Positions 17,601 to 26,006 of a stretch of 64,000 bases of DNA are shown here, in pieces. Position 1 is the stretch's first letter. Every line of letters starts with the position of its first letter. The notes under the pieces are model-generated. The model saw only the letters and a program-made list of their open reading frames with translations, made no database searches and was not told the origin of the DNA. The position numbers were made by a program, and so were the translations under genes. The DNA is from an uncultured Muribaculaceae bacterium. Its GTDB lineage: Bacteria; Bacteroidota; Bacteroidia; Bacteroidales; Muribaculaceae. Location: assembly GCA_947179295.1 (NCBI GenBank), contig CAMXAZ010000004.1, positions 41,004 to 105,003 on the forward strand, written 5' to 3'.

Positions 17601-18047
17601 GACGCCAAGTCGATCGCCGCTCTCGAACGCGACGGCCGCCTATCGTTCGACCTCAACGGCACCCCCGCCGAAGTAGAGCTTTCCGACGTGGAGATCATCT
17701 CCGAAGACATCCCCGGATGGCTCGTGGCCAACGAAGGCAACCTCACCATAGCCCTTGACGTAACCGTCACACCCGAACTCCGACGCGAAGGCATAGCCCG
17801 TGACATCGTCAACCGCATCCAGAACATCCGCAAGGCCCGCAACTACGACATCACCGACCGCATCCGCCTCGTCTTCGCTCCCGGAGCCGAGACCGACGAC
17901 GCCATCCGTGACTTCGCCGACTACATTTCGCGCCAGGTGCTTGCCACCTCTCTCGAAATCGCTCCGCTCGCCGACTCTGCCGAAGGCATCGAGGAACTCT
18001 CGATGGACGATGTAACCGCACGTGTGCTCATCTCGCTTGACAAATAA
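14601..18047 (+). CDS. ileS: Isoleucine--tRNA ligase, type 2, with swapped GxHH motif
   Basis: 1148 residues, longer than the ~930-residue type 1 enzymes and like the eukaryote-type (type 2) IleRS common in Bacteroidetes. It charges tRNA-Ile in the cytoplasm. The Rossmann core starts with FFEGPPSANGKP; the class I HIGH site reads GIHH at residues 57-60, with the first and third positions exchanged. The editing domain contains the TTTPWTLPSNTAL stretch. KMSKR is at 697-701, followed by the helical anticodon-binding region and a long C-terminal extension. It heads the conserved Bacteroidetes cluster ileS-traR-lspA-DUF4296. The swapped motif has been tied to high mupirocin resistance (see findings). 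Confidence 0.97.
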   Translation: MSKRFPEYSGLNLPEINDSVLETWSAEDVFARTMSEREGCPSFVFFEGPPSANGKPGIHHVLARTIKDIFCRYKTMQGFQVKRKAGWDTHGLPVELGVEKNLGITKEDIGKKISVDEYNAACRREVMKYTGEWEDLTRRMGYWVDMPNAYITYDNRYIESVWWLLGELYKKGYLYKGYTIQPYSPAAGTGLSSHELNQPGCYRDVKDTTCVAQFRVVDDNAPALAPYRDILFKWGTPYFLAWTTTPWTLPSNTALAVGPDITYNIIRTYNPYSGKPVTVVAADALMGSLFNAKAKDLPLDSYSKGDKLIPYEVAAQVKGLDLVGINYEQLLPWVNPGEGAFRVIPGDYVTTEDGTGIVHIAGTFGADDLRVSKQNAIPPLHLIDRDGNIRPMVDLTGRFYLLSDLDPKFVEEMVDVEAYTPWQGQYVKNAYDPEANEETETLDVKICMELKATDKVFKIEKHTHNYPHCWRTDKPVLYYPLDSWFIKTTAVRERLMELNDGIKWKPASTGSGRFGKWLENLQDWNLSRSRYWGTPLPIWRTEDGAEELCISSVEQLYAEIERAVEAGLMAENPYKKAGFVPGDYAKDNYEKIDLHRPYVDDIILLSPSGKAMRREKDLIDVWFDSGSMPYAQIHYPFENKEAFDNREVYPADFIAEGVDQTRGWFFTLHAIAGMVFDSISYKTVISNGLVLDKYGNKMSKRLGNAVDPFGQIGQYGADPVRWYMISNSSPWDNLKYDEKGVLETSRKLFSTLYNTYSFFALYANVDSFDPSAPQVPVEKRPEIDRWILSLLNTLIREVTEALDDYEPTRAARAIGEFVGDNLSNWYVRLNRKRFWGGDMTDDKLAAYQTLYTCLRTVTLLMAPFAPFFADRLYRDLTGSENSIHLDRYPVADPSLIDPDLEERQKLAQDITSMALALRRKVNLKVRQPLHTIMVPVADEKRRAAVEAIMDLVKSEINVKDLKIVGNDEGILVKSVKPDFKKLGPKFGKNMKAAAEIIKNLDAKSIAALERDGRLSFDLNGTPAEVELSDVEIISEDIPGWLVANEGNLTIALDVTVTPELRREGIARDIVNRIQNIRKARNYDITDRIRLVFAPGAETDDAIRDFADYISRQVLATSLEIAPLADSAEGIEELSMDDVTARVLISLDK

Positions 18048-18102
18048 GATTCTTACTTCGTAAATCTATATCCTAAAACTATTTTACGCAACACTTGATC
18101 CA

Positions 18103-18486
18103 ATGAGTGAAAAGACCCGTTACACAGACGAGGAGCTCCTCGAATTCAAGGAGCTGATCCTCCAGAAGCTTGAAAAGGCTCAGAAAGAATATGACTCTCT
18201 GCGTGGCCTGATCAACAACACGGACGGAAACGATACTGCCGACACATCGCCGACATTCAAAATCCTCGAAGAAGGCGCCAGCACCCTCTCCAAGGAGGAA
18301 GCCGGCCAGCTTGCCCAGCGCCAGCGCAAATTCATACAGCACCTCCAGAACGCCTTGATCCGCATCGAGAACAAGACCTACGGCGTATGCTGTGAAACCG
18401 GCGAGCTCATTCCCAAGGAACGTCTCCGCGCCGTCCCCCACGCCACCCGCAGCGTTGAAGCAAAAAACTCGCAGAAGAAAAAGTAA
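18103..18486 (+). CDS. TraR/DksA-family protein with reduced zinc finger
   Basis: 127 residues: a long N-terminal coiled coil (ELLEFKELILQKLEKAQKEY onward) and a C-terminal TraR/DksA domain YGVCCETGELIPKERLRAVPHATRS. DksA-type proteins insert a coiled coil into the RNA polymerase secondary channel and work with ppGpp. Only the first Cys pair region (CC) is present; the second CxxC is replaced by PHAT. That is usual for the Bacteroidetes branch and implies no classical four-Cys zinc site. It lies 55 bases after ileS and 44 before lspA. Regulation of ribosomal transcription is the likely role, inferred from family only. Confidence 0.88.
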   Translation: MSEKTRYTDEELLEFKELILQKLEKAQKEYDSLRGLINNTDGNDTADTSPTFKILEEGASTLSKEEAGQLAQRQRKFIQHLQNALIRIENKTYGVCCETGELIPKERLRAVPHATRSVEAKNSQKKK

Positions 18487-18530
18487 TCTGCTCAACTGAT
18501 TTTATTACCGCCCCCATTCCGTAAAGCCCG

Positions 18531-19166
18531 ATGCTCAAAAGCCGTACCGCAATAGCCTCCATGATCATCATCCTTGTAGTGCTGATCGACCAGGCTGTCA
18601 AAATATGGATCAAGACACATTTCTATCTGGGAGAAGATCTGCAGATCTTCTCCTGGTTCCACTTGTATTTCATTGAAAACAACGGCATGGCTTTTGGCAT
18701 GGAGCTGGGGAGCAAACTCGCCCTGACGCTCTTCCGCATCGTAGCCGTAGGCTTCCTGATCTGGTACATAATACGCATCCGGGCGCTGCGCTCCGTCCCT
18801 GCAGGCTATATCATATGCCTCGCCTTTGTGACAGCCGGAGCCGCAGGCAACATCTTCGACTGCGTGTTCTACGGACTGATCTTCAACAACCCCATGCCGC
18901 CCCAGGTAGCCACCCTCTTCCCCGCCGCCGGAGGCTACGCGCCTCTCTTCCTCGGCAAGGTCGTCGATATGCTCTACTTCCCGCTCTTCAGCTTCGTCTG
19001 GCCCGACTGGGTCCCCTTTGTAGGCGGTCAGGAATTTCTCTTCTTCCAGCCGATATTCAACATCGCCGACGCCGCCATCTCATGCGGAATCATAGTGCTC
19101 ATACTCTTCTACCACCGCTACATCCTCGGCCCGAAAGCCCTGGCGGAACTCCCTGACAGATTCTGA
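18531..19166 (+). CDS. lspA: Lipoprotein signal peptidase (signal peptidase II)
   Basis: 211 residues with four hydrophobic segments, longer than the ~160-residue proteobacterial enzyme because of an extra periplasmic loop (about residues 118-150), as in other Bacteroidetes. The first segment carries VVLIDQAVKIWIK, followed by IENNGMAFGM. The two catalytic Asp residues are in TAGAAGNIFDCVFYG and FNIADAAISCG. It cleaves the signal peptide of prolipoproteins in the inner membrane; many lipoproteins are encoded in this window. The next gene encodes a lipoprotein. Confidence 0.95.
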   Translation: MLKSRTAIASMIIILVVLIDQAVKIWIKTHFYLGEDLQIFSWFHLYFIENNGMAFGMELGSKLALTLFRIVAVGFLIWYIIRIRALRSVPAGYIICLAFVTAGAAGNIFDCVFYGLIFNNPMPPQVATLFPAAGGYAPLFLGKVVDMLYFPLFSFVWPDWVPFVGGQEFLFFQPIFNIADAAISCGIIVLILFYHRYILGPKALAELPDRF

Positions 19167-19214
19167 CATTGTAACTCCCTGCCAACCCACCATTCACCCC
19201 CTCTGAACACCGAC

Positions 19215-20006
19215 GTGCGCCATCTTCCACTGATCATCGTCTCCACGCTGCTTCTGCTCCTCGTTGCCTGCGGAAAAACTCCCGGCTATGTCATCTCACC
19301 CGACAAAATGGCCGAGATCATGGCCGACCTCCACACAGGCGAAGCCGTAGTCGACGCCAATGGCGCGGCCTATCGCAACGACTCGGTCAAAAGAGCGCTC
19401 ATGCAATCAATCTGCGAGATCCACGGAGTCACAACCGCCGATCTCGACACCTCCCTCTACTGGTATGGAAACAACCTGCCCGAATATGTCAAGGTCTACG
19501 ACAAGACCATCGAGATTCTCAACGGCCGCATAGCCGAAGTGGAGAAATCCGGAGCTAAGACAGCCGGACGAATCCAGCGCGACACTCCTGACGGAGACTC
19601 TGTCAACATCTGGCGCGGACCCCTCATGCGCCGCAATACCGCCGGCAACCCCTCTGACTTCATCTCATTCACCTACAACTCCGAGCGCAACTGGGAACGC
19701 GGCGACCGCTACACCCTCTATGCCCGTCCGCTCAACCCCCACTCGCCACTGTTCATGACCCTTGCCGTGACCTACAACGACGGCACCGCCGAATACGTCA
19801 CCCTCAACCAAGGCTCCGAAGGGCGCAAACAGCTCACCCTCGTCCTCGACTCGGCCAAGACTGCCACTAACCTCTACGGCACCATCCACTACTCCGCAGA
19901 CCGGGGTGAAATCTCCTACATCGACTCAATAGCCCTCGTCCGCACCCGTGGCCGCAACGACAACGTCAAAGCCCGCCGGGCCCAGCACACAGTCAAAATC
20001 CGCTAA
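19215..20006 (+). CDS. DUF4296 lipoprotein (GTG start)
   Basis: 263 residues starting at GTG 19215, the only start that gives a signal peptide (RHLPLIIVSTLLLLLVACGK, lipobox LVAC). The first ~110 residues are the DUF4296 domain: ISPDKMAEIMADLHTGEAVV, then YGVTTADLDTSL-like (here HGVTTADLDTSLYWYGNN) and VYDKTIEILNGRIAEVEK. The C-terminal half is a beta-rich region of no recognised family. Function is unknown; the gene is a fixed partner downstream of lspA in Bacteroidales. Its stop codon TAA is fused to a half copy of the AGAGGTTGTT palindrome. Confidence 0.85.
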   Translation: MRHLPLIIVSTLLLLLVACGKTPGYVISPDKMAEIMADLHTGEAVVDANGAAYRNDSVKRALMQSICEIHGVTTADLDTSLYWYGNNLPEYVKVYDKTIEILNGRIAEVEKSGAKTAGRIQRDTPDGDSVNIWRGPLMRRNTAGNPSDFISFTYNSERNWERGDRYTLYARPLNPHSPLFMTLAVTYNDGTAEYVTLNQGSEGRKQLTLVLDSAKTATNLYGTIHYSADRGEISYIDSIALVRTRGRNDNVKARRAQHTVKIR

Positions 20007-20023
20007 GAGGTTGTTTAAAAACA
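20006..20023. repeat. AGAGGTTGTT-type element, half copy
   Basis: AGAGGTTGTTTAAAAACA begins inside the DUF4296 stop codon; the right arm (ACCTCT) is missing. This is the left half of the palindrome also found at 47563-47589. Confidence 0.5.
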
Positions 20024-20025
20024 TC

Positions 20026-20352
20026 ATGTCACAGACCATGATCTCAGTCAGAGTCCACGCTGCCGTGGCCCACGGCAGAATCACCCGCAACGCCATAGTC
20101 CGCTACCCGTCCGACCCACAGACCGGCATTCCACCGCTTGTCAAACCATTCGAAGGCGAAATCCACTCCACCGTCGACCTCAACGGCATCGCCCTCATAG
20201 TCCCCTCCGGCTACCGGCTGCCTGAGTCACTGACTCCGCCCGCCCCCATCTCCGCTCCGGGAGCATTCGAAGCCTATCTAACCCTGCTTGCATCAGAAAT
20301 CCCCCCGGTCATCGAACCTGACACAGCCGGAGTCATCGCCATAGAGTTCTGA
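20026..20352 (+). CDS. Hypothetical small protein
   Basis: 108 residues, beta-strand-like and proline-rich (IPPLVKPFEGEIHS, PAPISAPGAFEAYL), no signal peptide or membrane segment. I do not recognise a family. A second ATG four codons in (MISVRVHAAVAHG) is an alternative start. It follows the DUF4296 gene by 19 bases on the same strand, with codon use like its neighbours, so it is probably a real gene at the end of the ileS cluster. No function is proposed. Confidence 0.6.
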   Translation: MSQTMISVRVHAAVAHGRITRNAIVRYPSDPQTGIPPLVKPFEGEIHSTVDLNGIALIVPSGYRLPESLTPPAPISAPGAFEAYLTLLASEIPPVIEPDTAGVIAIEF

Positions 20353-20425
20353 CACACACAATTTTTCACGCGCCGCCGCGTTTTGTAATAAGACAACCAC
20401 TCATTACTCATCCATAACACGCATA

Positions 20426-22837
20426 ATGCACGGCCACGGACTCCGTTTTAAAATACTTCTGCTCCTGCTCGCCCCCCTGCTTGCCCTCATCTCCGAAGGG
20501 CAGATCAAAATCCACGGCAAAATCACCGACAGCGAAGGCAAACCGGTTGAATTCGCCACCGTCCGCATAGGCGGCACCATCATCGGCACCACCTCCGGCC
20601 TCGAAGGCGACTACTCCCTGTCATGCCCGGCCGCTGACACCATCCACGTACACTTTTCCTGCATAGGCTACCGTGAGGCCACCCGCACACTCATCGACGC
20701 CAAAGGCGATGTCACCCTCAACATGCGCCTGCAGCTGAGCACCGAAATGCTCCGGCAGGTCGAAGTCACAGAACTCAAGAAACAGACCGGATCTGTCGGC
20801 AAAATCGATGCCTCCGAACTCCGCAAAAGCCCCGACGTGCAGGGAGGCAGCGTCGAAAGCCTCATCACCACAATGGCCGGCGTCACCGGATCAAACGAAA
20901 TGTCGGCCCAGTACTCCGTCCGCGGCGGCTCCTATGACGAAAACTCCGTCTACATCAACGGCATCGAAGTCTACCGCCCGCAGCTCATCACCTCAGGCCA
21001 GCAGGAAGGCCTCAGCATCATCAACCCCGACCTTGTAGGCTCCATCGGCTTCTCCACCGGAGGCTTCCCCGCCGAATACGGCGACAAAATGTCATCTGTC
21101 CTCGACATCACCTACCGCCAGCCCCAGTCATTCGAAGGCTCTCTCAGCGCAAGCCTCATGGGCGCTTCTCTCTCCATCGGCCAGGCATCCGGAAAATTCT
21201 CCCAGCTCCACGGCATCCGCTACAAACGCAACTCCTCGCTGCTCGGATCAATGGACACAAAAGGCGAATACGACCCCACATTCTTCGACTACCAGACATC
21301 GCTGACCTGGCAGTTCTCCAAAAAACTCAAAGCCTCCTTCCTCGGCAACATCGGCCTCAACCAGTATAAATTCACCCCTCAGAACCGCACCACAACCTTC
21401 GGAACCACTGCCGACGCCAAAAAATTCACCGTCTACTTCGACGGCCATGAAAAAGACCGCTTCGACACCTACTTCGGCGCCCTCTCGCTCGACTACCGCG
21501 TGAACCGGGGCACCAACCTACAGCTACTCGCATCAGGCTATCTGACCGATGAACTCGTGGCCTACGACATTTCCGGCGAATACTGGCTTGACCAGGCCGG
21601 CACCTCCGACGTCGGCGGCGAACTCGGCGTAGGGCGCTATCACGAACACGCCCGCAACCGCCTCAAAGCCTCCGTGCTCTCCCTCGCCCTGAAAGGACAG
21701 TCGGCCCTCAACCCGCGCCACACCCTCACCTACGGCATCGGCCTCCAGAGCGAAAAAATCATGGACCGCAGCCGCGAATGGGAGCTGCGCGACTCTGCCG
21801 GCTTCTCCCTCCCCGCCACAGGCTCGGAACTCCGCATGGTCTACAACCTCGACTCCCGCCACGACCTCAGCTCCACACGCCTCTCGGCCTTCGCCCAGGA
21901 CGCCTGGAAATTCCCCACCTCAGCCGGCTTCCTCACCGTCAACGCCGGACTGCGCCTCAGCTACTGGAGCTTCAACAAGGAACTGCTCCTGAGCCCGCGC
22001 CTCAACATCGGCTTCATCCCCGACAAAGCCCCCTCCTGGGCCATCCGCTTCGCCACCGGACTCTACTACCAGTCGCCGTTCTACAAAGAATACCGCGTGC
22101 CGGTCATCGACGACAAAGGCAACCGCACCATCCTGCTCAACTCCGACATCAGATCGCAGCGGAGCTTCCACCTCATAGCCGGAACCGACTACACCTTCCG
22201 CGCCCTCAGCCGCCCCTTCAAACTCTCAGGCGAAATCTACTACAAAGCCCTCTCCAACCTCGTCCCCTACGAAATCGACAACCTGAAGATCGTCTACTCC
22301 GGCCTTAACGAAAGCTCAGGCTACGCCGCCGGCATCGACATGAAACTCTTCGGACAGTTCGTGCCCGGAAGCGACTCCTGGATCAGCTTCTCGCTCATGA
22401 AGACAAGCGAGAACCTCCACGGCGTAAAAGTGCCCCGCCCTACTGACCGCCGCTACAGCTTCGGCATGTTCTTCACTGACTATTTCCCGAAATTCCCACG
22501 CCTCAAATTCGCCCTGCGCGGAATCTTCATGGACGGACTGCCATCCACCGCACCCCGCTCCTCACGCGACAAGGGCTACTTCCGTATGCCGGCCTACAAA
22601 CGTGTCGACATCGGCCTCTCCTACGCCCTGCTGCCCGAACTCAAAGAGGGTGAATCGCGCTCAGGCTTCGGACGCCACATCAAAAGCGTCTGGCTCGGAC
22701 TCGACCTCTTCAACCTCTTCGACATATCCAACGTAGCCTCCTACTATTGGGTCACCGATGTCAACAACATCCAGTATGCCGTCCCCAACTACCTAACCCG
22801 CCGTCAAGTAAACCTCCGGCTCACAATCGACTTCTGA
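20426..22837 (+). CDS. TonB-dependent receptor with CarboxypepD_reg-like N-terminal domain
   Basis: 803 residues. The Sec signal ends near LISEGQ, followed by an Ig-like regulatory domain (IKIHGKITDSEGKPVEFATVRIGG), then a plug domain (SVESLITTMAGVTGSNEMSAQYSVRGGSYDENSVYINGIEVY, with the RGG...N..Y..G pattern). A beta-barrel follows, ending in NLRLTIDF with the terminal aromatic. It is an outer-membrane active transporter driven by TonB. There is no SusD partner. The stop is 2 bases from the start of a histidine kinase gene, so receptor and kinase are translated from one message; this suggests the kinase senses the transported ligand or regulates its uptake (inference). Confidence 0.9.
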   Translation: MHGHGLRFKILLLLLAPLLALISEGQIKIHGKITDSEGKPVEFATVRIGGTIIGTTSGLEGDYSLSCPAADTIHVHFSCIGYREATRTLIDAKGDVTLNMRLQLSTEMLRQVEVTELKKQTGSVGKIDASELRKSPDVQGGSVESLITTMAGVTGSNEMSAQYSVRGGSYDENSVYINGIEVYRPQLITSGQQEGLSIINPDLVGSIGFSTGGFPAEYGDKMSSVLDITYRQPQSFEGSLSASLMGASLSIGQASGKFSQLHGIRYKRNSSLLGSMDTKGEYDPTFFDYQTSLTWQFSKKLKASFLGNIGLNQYKFTPQNRTTTFGTTADAKKFTVYFDGHEKDRFDTYFGALSLDYRVNRGTNLQLLASGYLTDELVAYDISGEYWLDQAGTSDVGGELGVGRYHEHARNRLKASVLSLALKGQSALNPRHTLTYGIGLQSEKIMDRSREWELRDSAGFSLPATGSELRMVYNLDSRHDLSSTRLSAFAQDAWKFPTSAGFLTVNAGLRLSYWSFNKELLLSPRLNIGFIPDKAPSWAIRFATGLYYQSPFYKEYRVPVIDDKGNRTILLNSDIRSQRSFHLIAGTDYTFRALSRPFKLSGEIYYKALSNLVPYEIDNLKIVYSGLNESSGYAAGIDMKLFGQFVPGSDSWISFSLMKTSENLHGVKVPRPTDRRYSFGMFFTDYFPKFPRLKFALRGIFMDGLPSTAPRSSRDKGYFRMPAYKRVDIGLSYALLPELKEGESRSGFGRHIKSVWLGLDLFNLFDISNVASYYWVTDVNNIQYAVPNYLTRRQVNLRLTIDF

Positions 22838-22839
22838 AT

Positions 22840-24636
22840 ATGAACCGCACCAAGACCTTTCTGCTTTTTCTGACACTTCTGTCAACTGTCGCAACCCTGC
22901 CCGTAGCAGCACAGATCGACGAGGAGACCATTCAACACATCGACTCTTACGTCAACGTCAACCCAGACAGCGCCATCATCCTCTGCAACGATGCGCTTGC
23001 CCGGATGCCCGCCAAAGCATCAAGTCAGAAATCATATCTGCTGGCCATACGTGGAAATGCCCACTTCTCCCTCGGCGACAATGCCGCCGCCATAGCCGAC
23101 TTCAAAACCGCATTCAGAACAGCCGAAGAGGCAGCCGACACCATAGCCTGCGTCAACGCTCTCTCTGACCTCGGCGTGACCTATCGCGTCAACCAGCAGA
23201 CAGACTCGGCCCTGATCTGCTACAACCGGGCACTCGCCATGCTTCAGTCGAGCGATTCGCCTGATCTCGAAGCCAGCATACTCACCTCTATAGCCGTCCT
23301 GTTTGCAAACCAGGCCCGTTTTGACGAAGCCGTCTCATTTGCGGAGAAAGGCCTCGAAAAAGCACGTCTGACAGATGACATCCAGACCCAGATCTATGCA
23401 GCCACATCGCTCGGTTCTGCCCTCTTCCTTGCCGGACACCACGACCGGGGCCTCCAGACCCAGCGCTACATCATCGGAGTAGCCGAAGAGAAAGGAATCC
23501 CACGCTACATACTCAAGACCTATGCCCCGATAATCGCCATGCACAACCGCCTCGGCCACCCCGACTCCGTCAGATACTACATTGACCGAGGAAACGCCGT
23601 GCTTGACAAAGTTCCGGAAGCCTCAGTAGAATCCATCGGCTTCCTCGAACAGAGCTTTGTCATACTCACAGACATGGGCCGTTATCGAGAAAGCCTTGAC
23701 ATCCAGAAAAAAATCCTGGCCATGCAGGACTCCCGCCCCTTCATGCCGCTCGACCGCCTCTGGCAACGCATAGCCCTCAACTACAAAGGGCTGGGCGACA
23801 TTGAGAAAATGGACGAAGCCTATCAGACAGCCATCGCCATTGCCGACAGCATCCACCAGAGCGACATCAACGATCAGATCTCCGACCTGAACATCCGCTA
23901 TCATACCGCCGAAAAAGAACTCGCCATAGCCAATCTGCAAGCCGAAAAATCGCGGCGCGACACAATCATCGCTCTCATAACGGCAGGCGTGATAATAGCC
24001 TCACTCCTTCTGACAATCTATCTGCGGGCGCGCCGCCGGAAAATAGAAATCGAAAACATCCGAGCCAGACTCGACGGAATCGAGCAGGAACGCGGACGCC
24101 TCGCCCATGAACTCCATGACGGGGTCTGCAACGACCTTCTCGGCATTGAACTCACACTGGCCTCAGGCCGCTGTGACACCGGAGAACTTTCCGAAATGAT
24201 CCGCACCACCCGAAACGAAGTCCGCTCCATATCCCACGAGCTCCTTCCGCCTCGCTTCAACGGACTTTCTCTCACTCAGCTCATAGCGGCCTACGCCCAG
24301 AAAAGCGAAGGATTCGTCAGCTACCTGCCCTCAGCTGACACTGTTGACATCGACCCTGAAAAATCCATCAACCTATACCGCATCATCCAGGAATGGACCG
24401 GCAACCTGCGCCATCACAGCACCGCCACCGGTGCAACGGTAGTCCTGACGGAATCCGATGGAGAAATCACGCTTGACATCACCGACAACGGCTCCCCCTT
24501 TGACCCCTCGGCCGTCACACCCGGCAGAGGACTCGGCCTTGAAAATCTCAACCGCCGCGTGAAAGCCCTTCAGGGCACTCTCAACTTCTTCGAAAAAAAC
24601 GGAACCAACCACATGTCCGTCAAATTTTTTAAATAA
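22840..24636 (+). CDS. TPR-containing sensor histidine kinase (HisKA_3/NarX type)
   Basis: 598 residues from ATG 22840, which opens a signal peptide (MNRTKTFLLFLTLLS). The periplasmic part (about 30-380) consists of tetratricopeptide repeats (RGNAHFSLGDNAAAIADFKTAF and similar). One membrane segment follows (IIALITAGVIIASLLLTIYL), then a dimerisation domain with the phospho-accepting His426 in LAHELHDGVCND and an ATPase domain with the N box IIQEWTGNLRHH, G1 DITDNGSPF and G2 GRGLGLENLNRRV. It should phosphorylate the LuxR-type regulator encoded next. TPR sensors of this kind usually respond to protein or peptide partners; the signal is unknown. Confidence 0.9.
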   Translation: MNRTKTFLLFLTLLSTVATLPVAAQIDEETIQHIDSYVNVNPDSAIILCNDALARMPAKASSQKSYLLAIRGNAHFSLGDNAAAIADFKTAFRTAEEAADTIACVNALSDLGVTYRVNQQTDSALICYNRALAMLQSSDSPDLEASILTSIAVLFANQARFDEAVSFAEKGLEKARLTDDIQTQIYAATSLGSALFLAGHHDRGLQTQRYIIGVAEEKGIPRYILKTYAPIIAMHNRLGHPDSVRYYIDRGNAVLDKVPEASVESIGFLEQSFVILTDMGRYRESLDIQKKILAMQDSRPFMPLDRLWQRIALNYKGLGDIEKMDEAYQTAIAIADSIHQSDINDQISDLNIRYHTAEKELAIANLQAEKSRRDTIIALITAGVIIASLLLTIYLRARRRKIEIENIRARLDGIEQERGRLAHELHDGVCNDLLGIELTLASGRCDTGELSEMIRTTRNEVRSISHELLPPRFNGLSLTQLIAAYAQKSEGFVSYLPSADTVDIDPEKSINLYRIIQEWTGNLRHHSTATGATVVLTESDGEITLDITDNGSPFDPSAVTPGRGLGLENLNRRVKALQGTLNFFEKNGTNHMSVKFFK

Positions 24637-24686
24637 AATTGACCGCACTCACGGATTTCCGTGATTTATATATCAACGCATTTGCC

Positions 24687-24694
24687 TAATTTTG
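24687..24694 (+). promoter_or_regulatory. -7 box upstream of the response regulator gene
   Basis: TAATTTTG, 39 bases before the regulator ATG. The regulator may therefore also be expressed apart from the kinase gene. Confidence 0.5.
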
Positions 24695-24733
24695 TGGTGT
24701 GAAATATTTAGACAACGTTCTCACCACCCTCCT

Positions 24734-25372
24734 ATGGCAAAATCTGATATGAAAATCCTCTTGGTCGATGACCATGATATTGTGCTCCGCGGAATGCGCC
24801 ACCTCATTGAGGACATTCTCGGAGAGGAATGTCATGTGGATGGAGCCATGACCGCTGCCGAAGCCCTCTCTCAGGCGTCATTCCGCACCTATGATCTCTG
24901 CCTGCTTGACGTCGAACTGCCTGATGCGCCGGGCATAACACTTCTTCGCAAAATACGTCAGATCTGTCCGGGCATCAAAATCATCGTAAACACAATCCAT
25001 GAAGAACTCTGGATAATCAAAGACTATTTTGATGCCGGAGTCGAGGGCATACTCTTCAAAGACGTGCTCTCGTCCGAAATTGCCACCGCTATACGCCGTG
25101 TGGCCGATGGCGGCACATATTTTTGCAAACGGGCCGAGCAACTGCGACGCCTGATTGAAACCTATGAAATGCCAAGCCCCAAGGAACTCGAAGTGCTCCG
25201 CCTCATAGCCTCTGGCAAAAAGACTGATGACATTGCCGCCGAAATGGGACTGAGCTCCAACACCATCGAAACCCACCGCCGCCACCTCCTCAGCAAACTC
25301 CACGCACGCAACTCCGCAGAATTAGTACTCAACGCAGTCAACCACGGGCTGCTCCCCACTTCGCGCATCTGA
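24734..25372 (+). CDS. LuxR/NarL-family response regulator
   Basis: 212 residues: receiver domain with acidic pocket VDDHD, phospho-acceptor Asp59 in LCLLDVELP, the switch Thr in IIVNTIHEE and Lys in ILFKDVLS; then a NarL-type helix-turn-helix (SPKELEVLRLIASGKKTDDIAAEMGLSSNTIETHRRHLLSKL). It binds DNA when phosphorylated, presumably by the kinase just upstream. ATG 24734 was chosen because the longer frame from 24692 begins inside the -7 box. An alternative start is the ATG five codons later (MKILLVDD). Likely targets include the adjacent secreted-protein genes, by proximity only. Confidence 0.92.
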   Translation: MAKSDMKILLVDDHDIVLRGMRHLIEDILGEECHVDGAMTAAEALSQASFRTYDLCLLDVELPDAPGITLLRKIRQICPGIKIIVNTIHEELWIIKDYFDAGVEGILFKDVLSSEIATAIRRVADGGTYFCKRAEQLRRLIETYEMPSPKELEVLRLIASGKKTDDIAAEMGLSSNTIETHRRHLLSKLHARNSAELVLNAVNHGLLPTSRI

Positions 25373-25443
25373 TCTGCAATCCATCGCCACCCCCCATCGT
25401 CAGTCCCTGCACAATCAATAACAATTTATAAACCACTCATCAC

Positions 25444-25842
25444 ATGAAAAAACTACTCTCTTATCTTGCTGCAATCTGTCTGTCATGCACTATCCTTACC
25501 GCCTGCGGTGGCGCTTCTTGGAACCCTGAACGCGCCCAGGAACTTGATTCAAAGGAATTCGAAAGCCTTACACCCCAGGATTTTGACGAAATGCTCGACC
25601 TCATGGAAGGTTATTACTTTAACTCCGACATACCCTATTCAGGGTCTGAAGAGTGGGACAAGCTCACCGAAGAGCAGCGTGACGAATATCGCGCCTCATT
25701 ACGTATGTTCATGAGACTCTCAGGCACAGCGAAATCTATGGCAACCGCTTCCAAACGGGTGGTTTCCGACTCTCAGGTCGAAGCATATGAAGCGCTTATT
25801 AAACGCGTCAATGAAAAAATGATAGAGAGCAATAAAAAGTAA
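25444..25842 (+). CDS. Small lipoprotein of unknown function
   Basis: 132 residues with a lipoprotein signal (LSYLAAICLSCTILTACGG, lipobox LTAC). The mature part is acidic and helical (LTPQDFDEMLDLMEGYYFNS, LTEEQRDEYRASLRMFMRLSG) and ends in a basic helix. I do not recognise a family. It lies between the response regulator and the three-gene secreted cluster and is followed by a strong hairpin, so it ends its own transcript. Confidence 0.7.
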   Translation: MKKLLSYLAAICLSCTILTACGGASWNPERAQELDSKEFESLTPQDFDEMLDLMEGYYFNSDIPYSGSEEWDKLTEEQRDEYRASLRMFMRLSGTAKSMATASKRVVSDSQVEAYEALIKRVNEKMIESNKK

Positions 25843-25882
25843 CCTGACTTAATCATTATATATTCCCCAAAACTCCCGGCCA

Positions 25883-25910
25883 CACCCCCTGATCCCGGCA
25901 TCAGGGGGTG
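25883..25910 (+). terminator. Hairpin terminator after the small lipoprotein gene
   Basis: A perfect 11 bp stem CACCCCCTGAT / ATCAGGGGGTG with a 6-base loop. No T tract follows, so it may depend on the hairpin alone. Confidence 0.65.
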
Positions 25911-26006
25911 ACCGATTTGGAACACTCTCTTATCGCCACTTCTTTTCCATTTTGAAGTGTTATTCTCCGGCATACGGAGCACAAACCAATTCATTTCCCC
26001 CACTCC

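Noticed and set aside
20426..22837. Classification of the 803-residue receptor as SusC
   Set aside because: It is shorter than SusC proteins, has no SusD neighbour and is coupled to a kinase gene.
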